A stretch of DNA of 64,000 nucleotides from Casimicrobiaceae bacterium (GTDB lineage: Bacteria; Pseudomonadota; Gammaproteobacteria; Burkholderiales; Casimicrobiaceae): assembly GCA_026646885.1 (NCBI GenBank), contig JAPKHK010000001.1, positions 664,501 to 728,500 of the forward strand. Direction: 5' to 3'. A program made the position numbers and the translations under genes. The first letter of the stretch is position 1, and each line of letters starts with the position of its first letter. The notes below the pieces were generated by a model. That model saw only the letters and a list, made by a program, of their open reading frames with translations. It had not been told where the DNA came from and ran no database searches. Shown here one piece after another: positions 18,052 through 26,458 of this stretch.

Positions 18052-18338
18052 TTCGGGCGCTCCTCGCGATATTCCCGCATCACCCGCAGCAAAACCTGGC
18101 TCATGGCCTCGCCTTGGCAGCGCCGAAAAAGGTAGTCCAAGCGTTCATGCCCCGCGGCGCCGCTTGCCGCGCCAGGCACGACACTCACGGTCACGATGCC
18201 CACTTCGCGCGCCAGCGTGAGCAGCGCTTCACCCACGGTCTCCCCTCGTGCGGCGAGCTTCCGCCCGGTGGCATCGACGACATCCTCAGCGAGGTGCATT
18301 CCCGGGCGCACCAAGTCGATGGAAATTCTCTGGCTCAT
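18048..18338 (-). CDS. small protein resembling the accessory segment of HD-GYP proteins
   Basis: 96 residues from ATG 18338, which has an AAGGAGG ribosome site about eight bases upstream. The first half, ISIDLVRPGMHLAEDV...GRKLAARGETV, has the LxPGMxLAxDV...G pattern that flanks many HD-GYP domains and is thought to be structural; here it stands alone. The second half is helical. No catalytic motif is visible. It is coupled to the HDOD gene by a four-base overlap and lies 27 bases after the GGDEF-EAL gene. The function is unknown; a partner of the HDOD or HD-GYP proteins is plausible. Confidence 0.6.
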   Translation of the reverse strand: MSQRISIDLVRPGMHLAEDVVDATGRKLAARGETVGEALLTLAREVGIVTVSVVPGAASGAAGHERLDYLFRRCQGEAMSQVLLRVMREYREERPK

Positions 18339-18365
18339 GGCATGGCCCTCCTTCGCGAGCATCCG

Positions 18366-21356
18366 TCAGTGCAAGGGCTCGAACACCAACAGCGAACCCG
18401 ACGCCGTGGAGTGCGTGCCCATGGGGCGCCGACTCAGATGAAACGGTATTCCGGCAACCTGCAATTCCAACTTCGCGGCCGACTCATCCTCCAGCCAAGC
18501 GAGCAGTTCGGGCGGCAGCATCTCCTCGGCAAAACGGCCGAACATCGGCAGATCCTTGCCGAAAAGGCCCTCCGCCGCCGCGTTGGCCACGGCCACCAGG
18601 CCATCCGGGGCAATACCGATGATCGGCCAAGGAATGTTCTGCACCACTTCGTGCACCGTGCACAGCACCGTCTCGCCCAGGCGCAGGCGCCGCGACTTGT
18701 CTTCGATCATTTCCGCGAGCCGCGCGTTGGCCTTCCCCAATTCGGAGTTGGCGGACTGGATCTCCAGGGTGAGGCGGCGGTTCTCGTCGGCCATCTCCTT
18801 GCGCCGAAACGCTTCCTGGATGTTGGCACGCAAGTGCTCGTCGTCCCAGGGCTTGGTGAGAAACTTGTAGATCGCGCCTTCGTTGATGGCATCGGTCACC
18901 GATTGCAGCTCGGTGTAGCCCGAGAGCACGATACTCACCGCCTCGGGATGAATGTCCTTGACCCGTCCGAGAAATTCGACGCCGGTCATTCCCGGCATGC
19001 GCTGGTCCGAGACGATCACGTCGACGCGGTTGCGGGAGAGCACATCGAGTCCCTCGCGGCCGCTCGTGGCTGTGAGTATGCGATAGCCATCGCGGCGCAG
19101 GAGTCGCTTCAGGGCCATGAGAATGTTCTCTTCGTCATCCACCAGCAGGAGCGTGCGCTCAGGATTAAGCCCAGCCATGAGGTTGGAGGCGAGTCGCTTG
19201 TCGGCGTGCAGGAAAGCGACCAATTCCTCGGCGGGCAAGGGCTTGCTGAAGTAGTATCCCTGGATGGCATCGCATTTGTTGGCGATCAAGAGCCCCAGTT
19301 GCCCCTCGGTTTCCACGCCCTCGGCGATCACCTTGAGCTGCAAGTTGTGCGCCATGGTGATCACCGCGCGAGTGATCGAGGCATCGCTGGGGTCGGCGGT
19401 GATGTCCTGCACGAAGGAGCGATCGACTTTGACCCAGTCGAGCGGAATGCGCTTCAAATACGAAAGGCTCGAGTAGCCGGTGCCGAAATCGTCCACGGAA
19501 ATGTGCACGCCGATCGCCTTGAGGCGGTCGAGCGTGGCGATGGCCTGTTCGGCATCACGCATCAGCAGGCTCTCGGTCAGTTCCAGATCGAGGTACTGGG
19601 GCTCGAGACCGGTAGCGTTCAGGGCGGCTTTTACGACCTCGTCGAGCCCCCCCGAATTGAGTTGCGCGCCAGAAACATTCACCGAGACACTGAGCGGCGG
19701 CAGGCGCTCGCGATGCCACTGCGCGACGGTCGCGCAGGCGTTGCGCAACACCCACTCGCCGACCGGGACGATCAGGCCAGTCTCTTCCAGCATGGGAATG
19801 AAATGGGCCGGGGAGACCAGCCCCCGAGTGGGGTGCTGCCAGCGCAGAAGCGCTTCGACGCCAAAAACCTTGCCGGAAACACAGCTCGCCTTGGGCTGAA
19901 AATGGAGCACGAACTCGTCGTTGGCCAAGGCCCGCCGTAGATCCGCCTCGAGTTGCATCTTCTCCAGCGCCCGCTCGTTCATGGCCGCGGTATAGAACTG
20001 GTAGTTGTTTCTCCCCAGTTCCTTGGCTCTATACATCGCGGTGTCGGCATGCCGAAGCAGGTTTTCGCTGTCCTCGGCATCGGTCGGAAAGACGGTAATG
20101 CCGAGGCTTCCAGAGGTGAAGGCCTCGGTGCCTTCAAGCGAAAAGGGCGCCGCCAGCACATCCAGAATTTTGCGGGCGACGACCGCGGCCTCCTGGTTAT
20201 CCTCGATCTTGGGGATGAGCACCGCAAATTCGTCGCCACCCAGGCGCCCCACGGTATCGCTGGCGCGCAGCGTGTCGCGCAAGCGACGGCTGACTTCCTG
20301 CAAGAGCCGGTCACCGGCCAGATGGCCCAGAGTGTCGTTGACGACCTTGAAGCGGTCGAGGTCGATGAAGATTAACCCGAGCTTCCATTCATTGCGACGC
20401 GCGAGGTTCAATCCATGATCCAAGCGATCACGGAAAAGAAGACGATTGGGCAGTTCGGTGAGATTGTCGTAGTGCGCCAACTGAACCAGGCGCTCCTCCG
20501 CCAGCATGCTCGCGGTGATGTCATGTGCCACGCCGCCGACGCTATGGACCTCGCCGTCAGCACTGCGCATTGGAAACGTGAATACGTGCAGCCAGCGTGT
20601 CTCCCCGCCGGCGCGCAAGACCCGGAACCTCTCGTCAACGCCGCCGTGGGGCTGCTCATCCATCACCGCAGCCATGCGCTCACGATCGTCGGGATGCACA
20701 TGGCGCAGCCAATCCATGCGATCGGCAAGGAGATCCGCGCAGCGCTCGCCCCAAATCCGCTCGTAGGCGGGATTGACGAAGACGACGCAACGGGAAGCCA
20801 CGTCGATCAGCCAGAAGCACTCGGGCATGGCTTCGGCGAGTTGCAGGAAACGCAGCTCGCTTTGCTTGAGCGCGTCTTCCGCCCGCGCCTGAGCCAGCGC
20901 CGCCAACTCGCCGCGGGCGCGATTCCTGGCCTCCCCGACTTCGCGGTCGATGCTGGGCAACAGGCGCGCCATGTCGCCTTTTTTGACGTAATCCTTGGCG
21001 CCGGCGCGCATCGCCGCCACGGCGGCTTCTTCCGAGATCGCCCCGGAGACGATGATCAGCGGCAGACCGGGTTGAGTCTCCTGCACCAAGCACAAGGCGT
21101 CGAGGCCGGTGAAGCCGGGCAGCGAATAGTCCGAGATGACCAGATCCCAGGTGCCTTGGGCAAGCGCCGCGCCCAGTTCCGCCGCCGTATCCACGCGTCG
21201 GCAGACGGCGGTGTAGCCACCGCGACGCAGCAGCAATTCGAGGAGCAGGAAATCATCTTCCGAGTCCTCCACCACCAAGAGCTTCAACACCGCCTTCGCG
21301 GTTTGCGCATCCTCGCCCACCCCCACCTCGCTAGGGAATACCTCGGTGCTATTCAC
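18366..21356 (-). CDS. receiver-PAS-GGDEF-EAL-receiver protein
   Basis: 996-residue c-di-GMP enzyme. In order: receiver at about 25-140 (Asp76), PAS at about 168-285, GGDEF at about 293-455 with intact GGDEF at 373-377, EAL at about 465-715 with EALLRW at 501-506, a second receiver at about 733-850 (Asp784, KPW lysine), a coiled coil, and a C-terminal PAS-like domain at about 895-995. Both catalytic motifs are canonical, so synthesis and hydrolysis are both possible. There is no membrane segment. I place the start at GTG 21356; the frame is open to 21839, but those codons are the shadow of the preceding small gene and leader. Flanking receivers on one GGDEF-EAL chain are unusual. Confidence 0.88.
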   Translation of the reverse strand: MNSTEVFPSEVGVGEDAQTAKAVLKLLVVEDSEDDFLLLELLLRRGGYTAVCRRVDTAAELGAALAQGTWDLVISDYSLPGFTGLDALCLVQETQPGLPLIIVSGAISEEAAVAAMRAGAKDYVKKGDMARLLPSIDREVGEARNRARGELAALAQARAEDALKQSELRFLQLAEAMPECFWLIDVASRCVVFVNPAYERIWGERCADLLADRMDWLRHVHPDDRERMAAVMDEQPHGGVDERFRVLRAGGETRWLHVFTFPMRSADGEVHSVGGVAHDITASMLAEERLVQLAHYDNLTELPNRLLFRDRLDHGLNLARRNEWKLGLIFIDLDRFKVVNDTLGHLAGDRLLQEVSRRLRDTLRASDTVGRLGGDEFAVLIPKIEDNQEAAVVARKILDVLAAPFSLEGTEAFTSGSLGITVFPTDAEDSENLLRHADTAMYRAKELGRNNYQFYTAAMNERALEKMQLEADLRRALANDEFVLHFQPKASCVSGKVFGVEALLRWQHPTRGLVSPAHFIPMLEETGLIVPVGEWVLRNACATVAQWHRERLPPLSVSVNVSGAQLNSGGLDEVVKAALNATGLEPQYLDLELTESLLMRDAEQAIATLDRLKAIGVHISVDDFGTGYSSLSYLKRIPLDWVKVDRSFVQDITADPSDASITRAVITMAHNLQLKVIAEGVETEGQLGLLIANKCDAIQGYYFSKPLPAEELVAFLHADKRLASNLMAGLNPERTLLLVDDEENILMALKRLLRRDGYRILTATSGREGLDVLSRNRVDVIVSDQRMPGMTGVEFLGRVKDIHPEAVSIVLSGYTELQSVTDAINEGAIYKFLTKPWDDEHLRANIQEAFRRKEMADENRRLTLEIQSANSELGKANARLAEMIEDKSRRLRLGETVLCTVHEVVQNIPWPIIGIAPDGLVAVANAAAEGLFGKDLPMFGRFAEEMLPPELLAWLEDESAAKLELQVAGIPFHLSRRPMGTHSTASGSLLVFEPLH

Positions 21357-21672
21357 GGCAGGACACCGTCCTGACTTGACCCGCCAGCCAGAACCAGAAG
21401 GCCGCGCCCTTGCTCTGCCGCGCCACGGCGGCGATCCGGCCACGGGGTGGTTCGAGAGTGCCGGCGACGCCAGCCAAAATGCGGGCCAGCGAGGTGCCGG
21501 CCAAGCCCCGCGCATCTGGAAAATCCCCCACCAGAGCAACGCGCGTGTACTCCGACGCCGGCGCGTCGACGTCGCGGAAGACCAGACAGCGGTCATTCCC
21601 GGCCCACGCGAAGCGCGCGCCTTGCGGGTGTCCTTGCCGATCGATGCGCGCCATCCCAGGTTTCCCGTCCAT
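21349..21672 (-). CDS. small hypothetical protein before the GGDEF-EAL gene
   Basis: 107 residues with no recognised domain. Codons in this frame end mostly in G or C, as in the neighbouring real genes, and the segment GTSLARILAGVAGTLEPPRGRIAAVA reads as ordinary protein, so I consider it coding. The stop overlaps the GTG start of the GGDEF-EAL gene by eight bases, which suggests coupling. The start is either ATG 21672 or ATG 21654. It lies in a 442-base stretch that otherwise has no gene. Confidence 0.45.
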   Translation of the reverse strand: MDGKPGMARIDRQGHPQGARFAWAGNDRCLVFRDVDAPASEYTRVALVGDFPDARGLAGTSLARILAGVAGTLEPPRGRIAAVARQSKGAAFWFWLAGQVRTVSCRE

Positions 21673-21798
21673 TGAGCCAGCCGCGGCCCGGTTTCAAAAT
21701 GGCGCAACGGGGTTTGGGTTGCGGTGTCGCGGCAGCGCCCAACGGCCCGGCGCTGCTGATCAGCTTCTACGGCGCTTGCGCGCCGAACTTGAGCCGGC

Positions 21799-22401
21799 TC
21801 ACTCGAAATCGGCCTCGGCCAAATCCAGCGCTTCGGCACCGTTCACCAGCGCATTCGCCAGCTCCACGAGGCGCCGCCGGTTGGTACGGGCCTTCTTGCG
21901 CAGTGCCTCGAATGCCGCTTCGGCGCTGACACCGTGGCGCTGCATCACCATCCCCACCGCCATGCCGATTTCGCGATTGCTTACCAGGGCCGTGGCCAGG
22001 CTCTGCTCGGCCTGACGAAGCGCGAAAATCTCCTTGGCACGCGCCAGCGCTGCTCGCACCTGCGGAACGACTTGAGCGACGTCCAGTGGTTTCACCAGGT
22101 AACCGAGTGCCCCGGACTCGGTGACCTGTCGGACGAGAGCGTCTTCGCTGTAGGCGCTGAGGAACATGAATGGCACCGCGGTTTCGGCCCGCAGACGCTC
22201 CGCCAGCGCCACACCGTCCATGCGCGGCATGCGAATGTCCAGTAGCGCCAGCTCGGGCCGTTCTTCGCGCGCAATCTCCAAGGCTTCCACCCCGTCGCGC
22301 GCGGTCAGTACTTCGAAACCCGCCACCTCCAGGCCTTCGGCCAGAGTCATCAGAATTAGCCGGTCATCGTCGGCGACGAGAATTCTGGGTCTTTGATTCA
22401 C
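21799..22401 (-). CDS. ANTAR-domain response regulator (antiterminator type)
   Basis: 200 residues: a receiver at 1-120 with Asp55 in LLDIRMPR and the conserved lysine in YLVKPLD, then an ANTAR RNA-binding domain at about 130-190 (AIGMVMQRHGVSAEAAFEALRKKA pattern). ANTAR regulators bind paired hairpins in nascent mRNA and prevent termination. The gene overlaps the upstream histidine kinase by four bases; such HisKA_2 kinase/ANTAR pairs are established two-component systems (EutW/EutV, for example). The RNA targets are not identified in this window. Confidence 0.9.
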   Translation of the reverse strand: MNQRPRILVADDDRLILMTLAEGLEVAGFEVLTARDGVEALEIAREERPELALLDIRMPRMDGVALAERLRAETAVPFMFLSAYSEDALVRQVTESGALGYLVKPLDVAQVVPQVRAALARAKEIFALRQAEQSLATALVSNREIGMAVGMVMQRHGVSAEAAFEALRKKARTNRRRLVELANALVNGAEALDLAEADFE

Positions 22402-23714
22402 GATGTCATCTCCCTGTTATCAACTCCGCCCACACAAACCACCGGCGGGCTCAGAACCAACTCGGCAACCAAAACGCCGGGGCGCTTGCGGTACCACGTC
22501 ACGGTCGTACCCTGGGGCGGCAGCAGCGCCCGCACCAGCTTCAGGCCATGGCCATGCACGCCGCCAACATGCTCCATCGGTCCTCCTGAATCGCTAAAAC
22601 CGTTTTCGATGCGCAAGCTCACGGTGTTCTCGCGGCGCGCCACCTCGAGCCTTGCCGGCTCGGGGTCGACTCCAACGGACCCGTGCTTGAGGGCGTTGAG
22701 AATCAACTCATTGAGCACCATGGCGATCGGCACGGCTTCGTCGGCGGCGAGGGCAATGCCGTCCAAACCCGCGAAGGAAGGCAAGAGGAGAGTGCCCTCC
22801 AGCTCTTTCTCCGCCGCGACACCGATCCCCGCCAAGACATCGACCAGCCGCACCGCCTCATGGTCTGCGCGGCTTTGCAGACCATGCACGATGGCCATGG
22901 TGTTGACTTGGCCGATCGCGCTTTCCAGTGGCGCAGCCAGTTCCGGGTGGACTCCCAACTGCCGACGCAAGAGACCGGCGACCGCTTGCAAGTTGTTCTT
23001 GATGCGGTGATGCACCTCGCGCACCAGGGCCTCGCGCTGGGCGCCGAGGGCGGCCGCGGCCTCGACCTCCATGCGCCGCAAGCTATCCATGTCTTCGACC
23101 CAGCCGAGGAGGCCGCACGACGAATCGCGGCGGTCGCCGGCCACGGCGAGCTTCACTCGGGCCCCGAAGGTCTTGCCGGCTGGGCCGACGAGCCGCGTCT
23201 GCAGCAGGAGAGTCTCGCCGTGGCCCGCTCGCAGGGTGCCGAGCCCGTCAACAAACTCCGATCGGCCTTCCGGCGCGACCAAGTGCACGAGGTTCATGCC
23301 GCTGAGAGCCCGCGCTCCCAGACCGAACATCTGGCACAAGGCCGGGCTCACCTCGCGCAGCTCGCCATCGAGGCCGGTGAGCATGATGCCTGAGGGGGAC
23401 TGCTCGAAGAGAATGCGCCAGCCTTCCTCGTTCGCGCCATTGCGATCCTTTGGAGCCGAATCCCGCAGGAACCAGGCCAAAGGCAGCACTGGACATGCCA
23501 AGCGCGCGGCCAGCGCTTGTCTCGCGGCTCGCGTCGGGCACAGGCTGGCATCGATCGCCACTACATCGAATGACGACTCGACGCTCAGGCGATCCAGCTC
23601 GCTCAAATCGGCACAGCAGCCCGCGAGAGTGATACCGCGCTCCGCGAATGTAGCGGCGAGACGTTCCCGCGACGCACGGTCGGGAGTAGCGAGGGCTACG
23701 CGCTCCGAGGACAT
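22398..23714 (-). CDS. HisKA_2-type sensor histidine kinase
   Basis: 438-residue soluble kinase from ATG 23714. The N-terminal ~100 residues resemble a receiver-like or REC-derived domain without the full acidic set. A PAS domain (ILFEQSPSGIMLTGLDG) follows, then the HisKA_2 phospho-acceptor box REVHHRIKNNLQ and a short HATPase with the asparagine box in ELILNALKHG. There are no membrane segments. The frame is open to 23843, but the extra residues overlap the promoter. Its partner is the overlapping ANTAR regulator. Confidence 0.88.
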   Translation of the reverse strand: MSSERVALATPDRASRERLAATFAERGITLAGCCADLSELDRLSVESSFDVVAIDASLCPTRAARQALAARLACPVLPLAWFLRDSAPKDRNGANEEGWRILFEQSPSGIMLTGLDGELREVSPALCQMFGLGARALSGMNLVHLVAPEGRSEFVDGLGTLRAGHGETLLLQTRLVGPAGKTFGARVKLAVAGDRRDSSCGLLGWVEDMDSLRRMEVEAAAALGAQREALVREVHHRIKNNLQAVAGLLRRQLGVHPELAAPLESAIGQVNTMAIVHGLQSRADHEAVRLVDVLAGIGVAAEKELEGTLLLPSFAGLDGIALAADEAVPIAMVLNELILNALKHGSVGVDPEPARLEVARRENTVSLRIENGFSDSGGPMEHVGGVHGHGLKLVRALLPPQGTTVTWYRKRPGVLVAELVLSPPVVCVGGVDNREMTS

Positions 23715-23745
23715 GGCAACCTTAACGGTGTTGCTTCTGTGTGCC

Positions 23746-23774
23746 AGTATAGACCGCCCGGGGAAGTTTCCTAA
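23746..23774 (-). promoter_or_regulatory. sigma70-like promoter for the kinase/ANTAR pair
   Basis: On the minus strand TTAGGA (23774-23769) and TATACT (23751-23746) are spaced by 17 bases. The expected start near 23740 gives a leader of about 25 bases before ATG 23714. The -10 is good and the -35 weak. Confidence 0.4.
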
Positions 23775-23861
23775 GCCCTGAATTAAGGGGCAAACACGGG
23801 CTTTCCCCGCTCGGTCGCTCCCGACAGCGGCTTTTTGCGCCACTTCACCGAGCGCCGCGAC

Positions 23862-25859
23862 TTAGCGACTGGACGGGTTGGCTGCGCGGCCGGAGAGGCG
23901 GTCCTGAGGCAGGGCGCGCTCGAAAGCGCCTTCGCCAGCAAGGCCGAGCGGGCGGCGTGCCTCGCTGAAGCGGCGCGCCTGCGGCAAGGCATTGGGCACG
24001 GCTTCGCCCAACTGGCGCAGCCGTTCGCGCGCGCGCGGCTCACCCAATTCCGCGGCGCGCCGATAGAGCCGCAGCGCCTCCGCCTGGTCACGTGGAACGG
24101 TGCGACCGATTTCGTGCATGTAGGCGAGATACACCATCGCCCCAGGGTCGCCCTTGAGCGCGGCTTGGCGAAAATAGGACACGGCCTGCTCGTCGTTCTG
24201 CGGGACGTCTTCGCCCTTGAAATGCAGGATACCCAATTGTACGAGTGCGCGAGGGTGTCCGGCACTTGCCGCTTTTTGATACAGCTGCACGGCCTTATCG
24301 GTATTCCTCGGCACGCCTTGGCCCTCGCGATACATCCCGGCCAAGGCGACGGTTGCATGGAGATTGCCTCCGGCTACGGCCTTTTCGAACCACTGTGCAG
24401 CCTGGAGCAGATCCTGCTCCACCCCTCTGCCCTCCTTGAGCAGATTGCCAAGACGATTCATCGCGCGCACATCACCTCGTTCCGCCGCGCGACGCAATAA
24501 TCCCAGAGCGATTTCACGGGGCGGCAGCGCGCTCTCCTTGCCCCAATCGCCAGGCGCCTCGGCAACATCGCCAGCGGGTAGAGCGGGCGGCGGCGCCGTA
24601 CGCGACGGGGTGGACCGCAGTGTGAGCGGCGCGCGTTCGCGTTTGTCGGTCTTGGGCGCCGTGGCCACCGTCTCCTCGCGCGGCTTCGCGGTGGTCACGG
24701 CGACTTCGGGCGTGGACTTCGGCGCCGGGGTCGCGGCGGACTCCGTTCCCCTCTGCAGCGCTGTCGTTGCGGCCTGTGCGAGGGCGGGGGTTTGCGTGGC
24801 CGGCACTGGCAGCCCCGCGACCGCTCCCGTTGGCTCCCGCGCCGGTTTTTCGGTCTCGCCGGTGAACCACCAGCCCCAAGCGAGCAGCGCGGCGACGCCG
24901 GCCAAGGCCGCGGCGCCCCACCACGGGCGGCGCGCCGAGTGCCTTGCCCGGCTCTGGCCGGTGGGCGCCGCCAGGGGCCCAGCTGCCGTGCCAGGCAGCG
25001 CATCGAGCCGCAGGGTGGTCGCAGTCCCGCCGTGCAGTGTCTGTGCAGCGTCGTCGAGCGCGGTGGCGAACGCCTGGGCGTCCTGGAAGCGCTCCGCTGG
25101 GTCCTTCGCCAGAGCCTGCCGCACCACGTTGTCGATCCACTTCGGCACCGGCAAATCGAGCTGCGACGGAAGCGGCGGGTCGGCGTGCAGCACCTGATAG
25201 ATCACGGAATAGGTTGAGTCGCCCACGAAAGGCCGACGACCGGCAAGCAATTCGTAGAGGATGACCCCCGCGGAGAACAAGTCGGCACGCCGATCGACCG
25301 TCTGCCCGGCAAGCTGTTCGGGAGCCATGTAGCTGGGCGTACCCAGGATGGTGCCGGCGCGCGTGACCGTCGAGCTCTCCAACCGCGCCACGCCGAAGTC
25401 GGCGATCTTCAAGTGCCCGTCGGGCAAGAGCAGCAGATTGGAGGGTTTGATATCGCGATGCACCACGCCGTGCGCGTGAGCTGCTTGCAGACCAGCGAGG
25501 AGTTGCTTCATGAGCGCCAGGATGCGCTCGAAATCGAGCCGCCCGCGTGCGCTGATCTCGGTCGCTAGCGATGACCCGGCGATCAGTTCCATCACGATAA
25601 AGGCGGTATCGCTCTCGTGGCCGAAATCATAAATGGTCACGATATTGGGGTGGGCAAGGCGCGCTGCCGCGGTTGCCTCGCGCTTGAATCGAGCCAAGAG
25701 GTCCTGCTTCTCATGCCCGTCGAGCCCCGCCGTGCTGACTGCCTTGAGCGCAACCTGCCGCTCCAGCGAAGTATCGAGCGCTTGGTAGACGATACCCGAA
25801 GCGCCCCGGCCCAATTCGCGCTCGATGCGATACCGTCCCAAGCTCTGCGCTTCCACCAT
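23862..25859 (-). CDS. membrane Ser/Thr protein kinase with C-terminal Sel1 repeats
   Basis: 665 residues. A eukaryotic-type kinase domain spans about 8-275: glycine loop GRGASG at 18-23, lysine 39, HRDIKPSN at 134-141, DFG at 154-156 and an APE-type MAPEQ at 178-182. A Pro/Ala-rich linker leads to one transmembrane helix at about 313-332. After a low-complexity Ala/Thr/Pro region come about five Sel1-like repeats (about 465-625), here predicted outside the membrane. Sel1 repeats bind proteins, so the extracytoplasmic part probably senses or recruits a partner. No PASTA domains and no phosphatase neighbour are present. It stands alone, 147 bases before the ANTAR kinase gene. Confidence 0.9.
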   Translation of the reverse strand: MVEAQSLGRYRIERELGRGASGIVYQALDTSLERQVALKAVSTAGLDGHEKQDLLARFKREATAAARLAHPNIVTIYDFGHESDTAFIVMELIAGSSLATEISARGRLDFERILALMKQLLAGLQAAHAHGVVHRDIKPSNLLLLPDGHLKIADFGVARLESSTVTRAGTILGTPSYMAPEQLAGQTVDRRADLFSAGVILYELLAGRRPFVGDSTYSVIYQVLHADPPLPSQLDLPVPKWIDNVVRQALAKDPAERFQDAQAFATALDDAAQTLHGGTATTLRLDALPGTAAGPLAAPTGQSRARHSARRPWWGAAALAGVAALLAWGWWFTGETEKPAREPTGAVAGLPVPATQTPALAQAATTALQRGTESAATPAPKSTPEVAVTTAKPREETVATAPKTDKRERAPLTLRSTPSRTAPPPALPAGDVAEAPGDWGKESALPPREIALGLLRRAAERGDVRAMNRLGNLLKEGRGVEQDLLQAAQWFEKAVAGGNLHATVALAGMYREGQGVPRNTDKAVQLYQKAASAGHPRALVQLGILHFKGEDVPQNDEQAVSYFRQAALKGDPGAMVYLAYMHEIGRTVPRDQAEALRLYRRAAELGEPRARERLRQLGEAVPNALPQARRFSEARRPLGLAGEGAFERALPQDRLSGRAANPSSR

Positions 25860-26075
25860 ACCCCTTCGCCCCTGCTCAATCGAGTGCGTATGCTACGCCA
25901 TGCGGCCTTCGCTGCCGAGTGCCGGCACCTCTGGCGATGGTACTTCCACGCCTGAGATGGCGCCACGGTTGACCGCTGGCGGTGTGCCCGCCCACCGGCC
26001 AGTGAGCGATTCGGGTCGCGTTTCGGCTGCGCCCCGGCGAGGAAGCGCGAGTGCCGCAAGGCCCGTCGTTTCAGT

Positions 26076-26104
26076 TTGCGTCGCACAAAATCTGCCGCTA
26101 TAAT
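26076..26104 (+). promoter_or_regulatory. promoter of the tRNA-Ala/tRNA-Glu unit
   Basis: TTGCGT (26076-26081) and a perfect TATAAT (26099-26104) are separated by 17 bases, and the first base of the tRNA is 13 bases after the -10. The remainder of the 258-base gap from 25860 holds nothing else that I recognise. Confidence 0.65.
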
Positions 26105-26117
26105 TCGCCCTTCGCGT

Positions 26118-26193
<76 letters not shown>

Positions 26194-26247
26194 CGGTGAC
26201 ATCCGGCCGCCTCGGGCACGGAGAGAACCAGAAGAGTCGTAAACCGG

Positions 26248-26323
26248 GTCCCCATCGTCTAGAGGCCTAGGACATCGCCCTTTCACGGCGGTAACCGGGG
26301 TTCGAATCCCCGTGGGGACGCCA
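26248..26323 (+). tRNA. tRNA-Glu (anticodon TTC)
   Basis: 76 bases with an encoded CCA. The acceptor stem GTCCCCA pairs with TGGGGAC, the anticodon loop CTTTCAC gives TTC, and the T arm CCGGGGTTCGAATCCCCG is perfect. It is 54 bases after tRNA-Ala and is probably cotranscribed with it. Confidence 0.97.
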
Positions 26324-26330
26324 AGCAAGA

Positions 26331-26355
26331 AGCCACCGGAAGCGGTGGCTTTTTT
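26331..26355 (+). terminator. rho-independent terminator after tRNA-Glu
   Basis: Stem AGCCACCG (26331-26338) with CGGTGGCT (26343-26350), loop GAAG, followed by a T-run to 26355. It starts eight bases after the tRNA-Glu CCA and ends the tRNA transcript. Confidence 0.9.
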
Positions 26356-26458
26356 GTTCGGCATCGCCGCCGCTGCAGCGCGAACCCCGCCGAGGTTCGG
26401 CCAGCGCCCAAGCCGGGAGAGCTTGGAAGCGGATCGGGATGCAGCCGCCCGTTGTGCG

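Noticed and set aside
17793-19940. Long open frame (715 codons) on the plus strand
   Set aside because: Antisense to the HDOD and GGDEF-EAL genes, His/Gln-rich without domain motifs.
21357-21839. Upstream extension of the GGDEF-EAL frame to 21839
   Set aside because: Arg/Pro-rich, no receiver sequence; the same bases code for the 107-residue protein in another frame.
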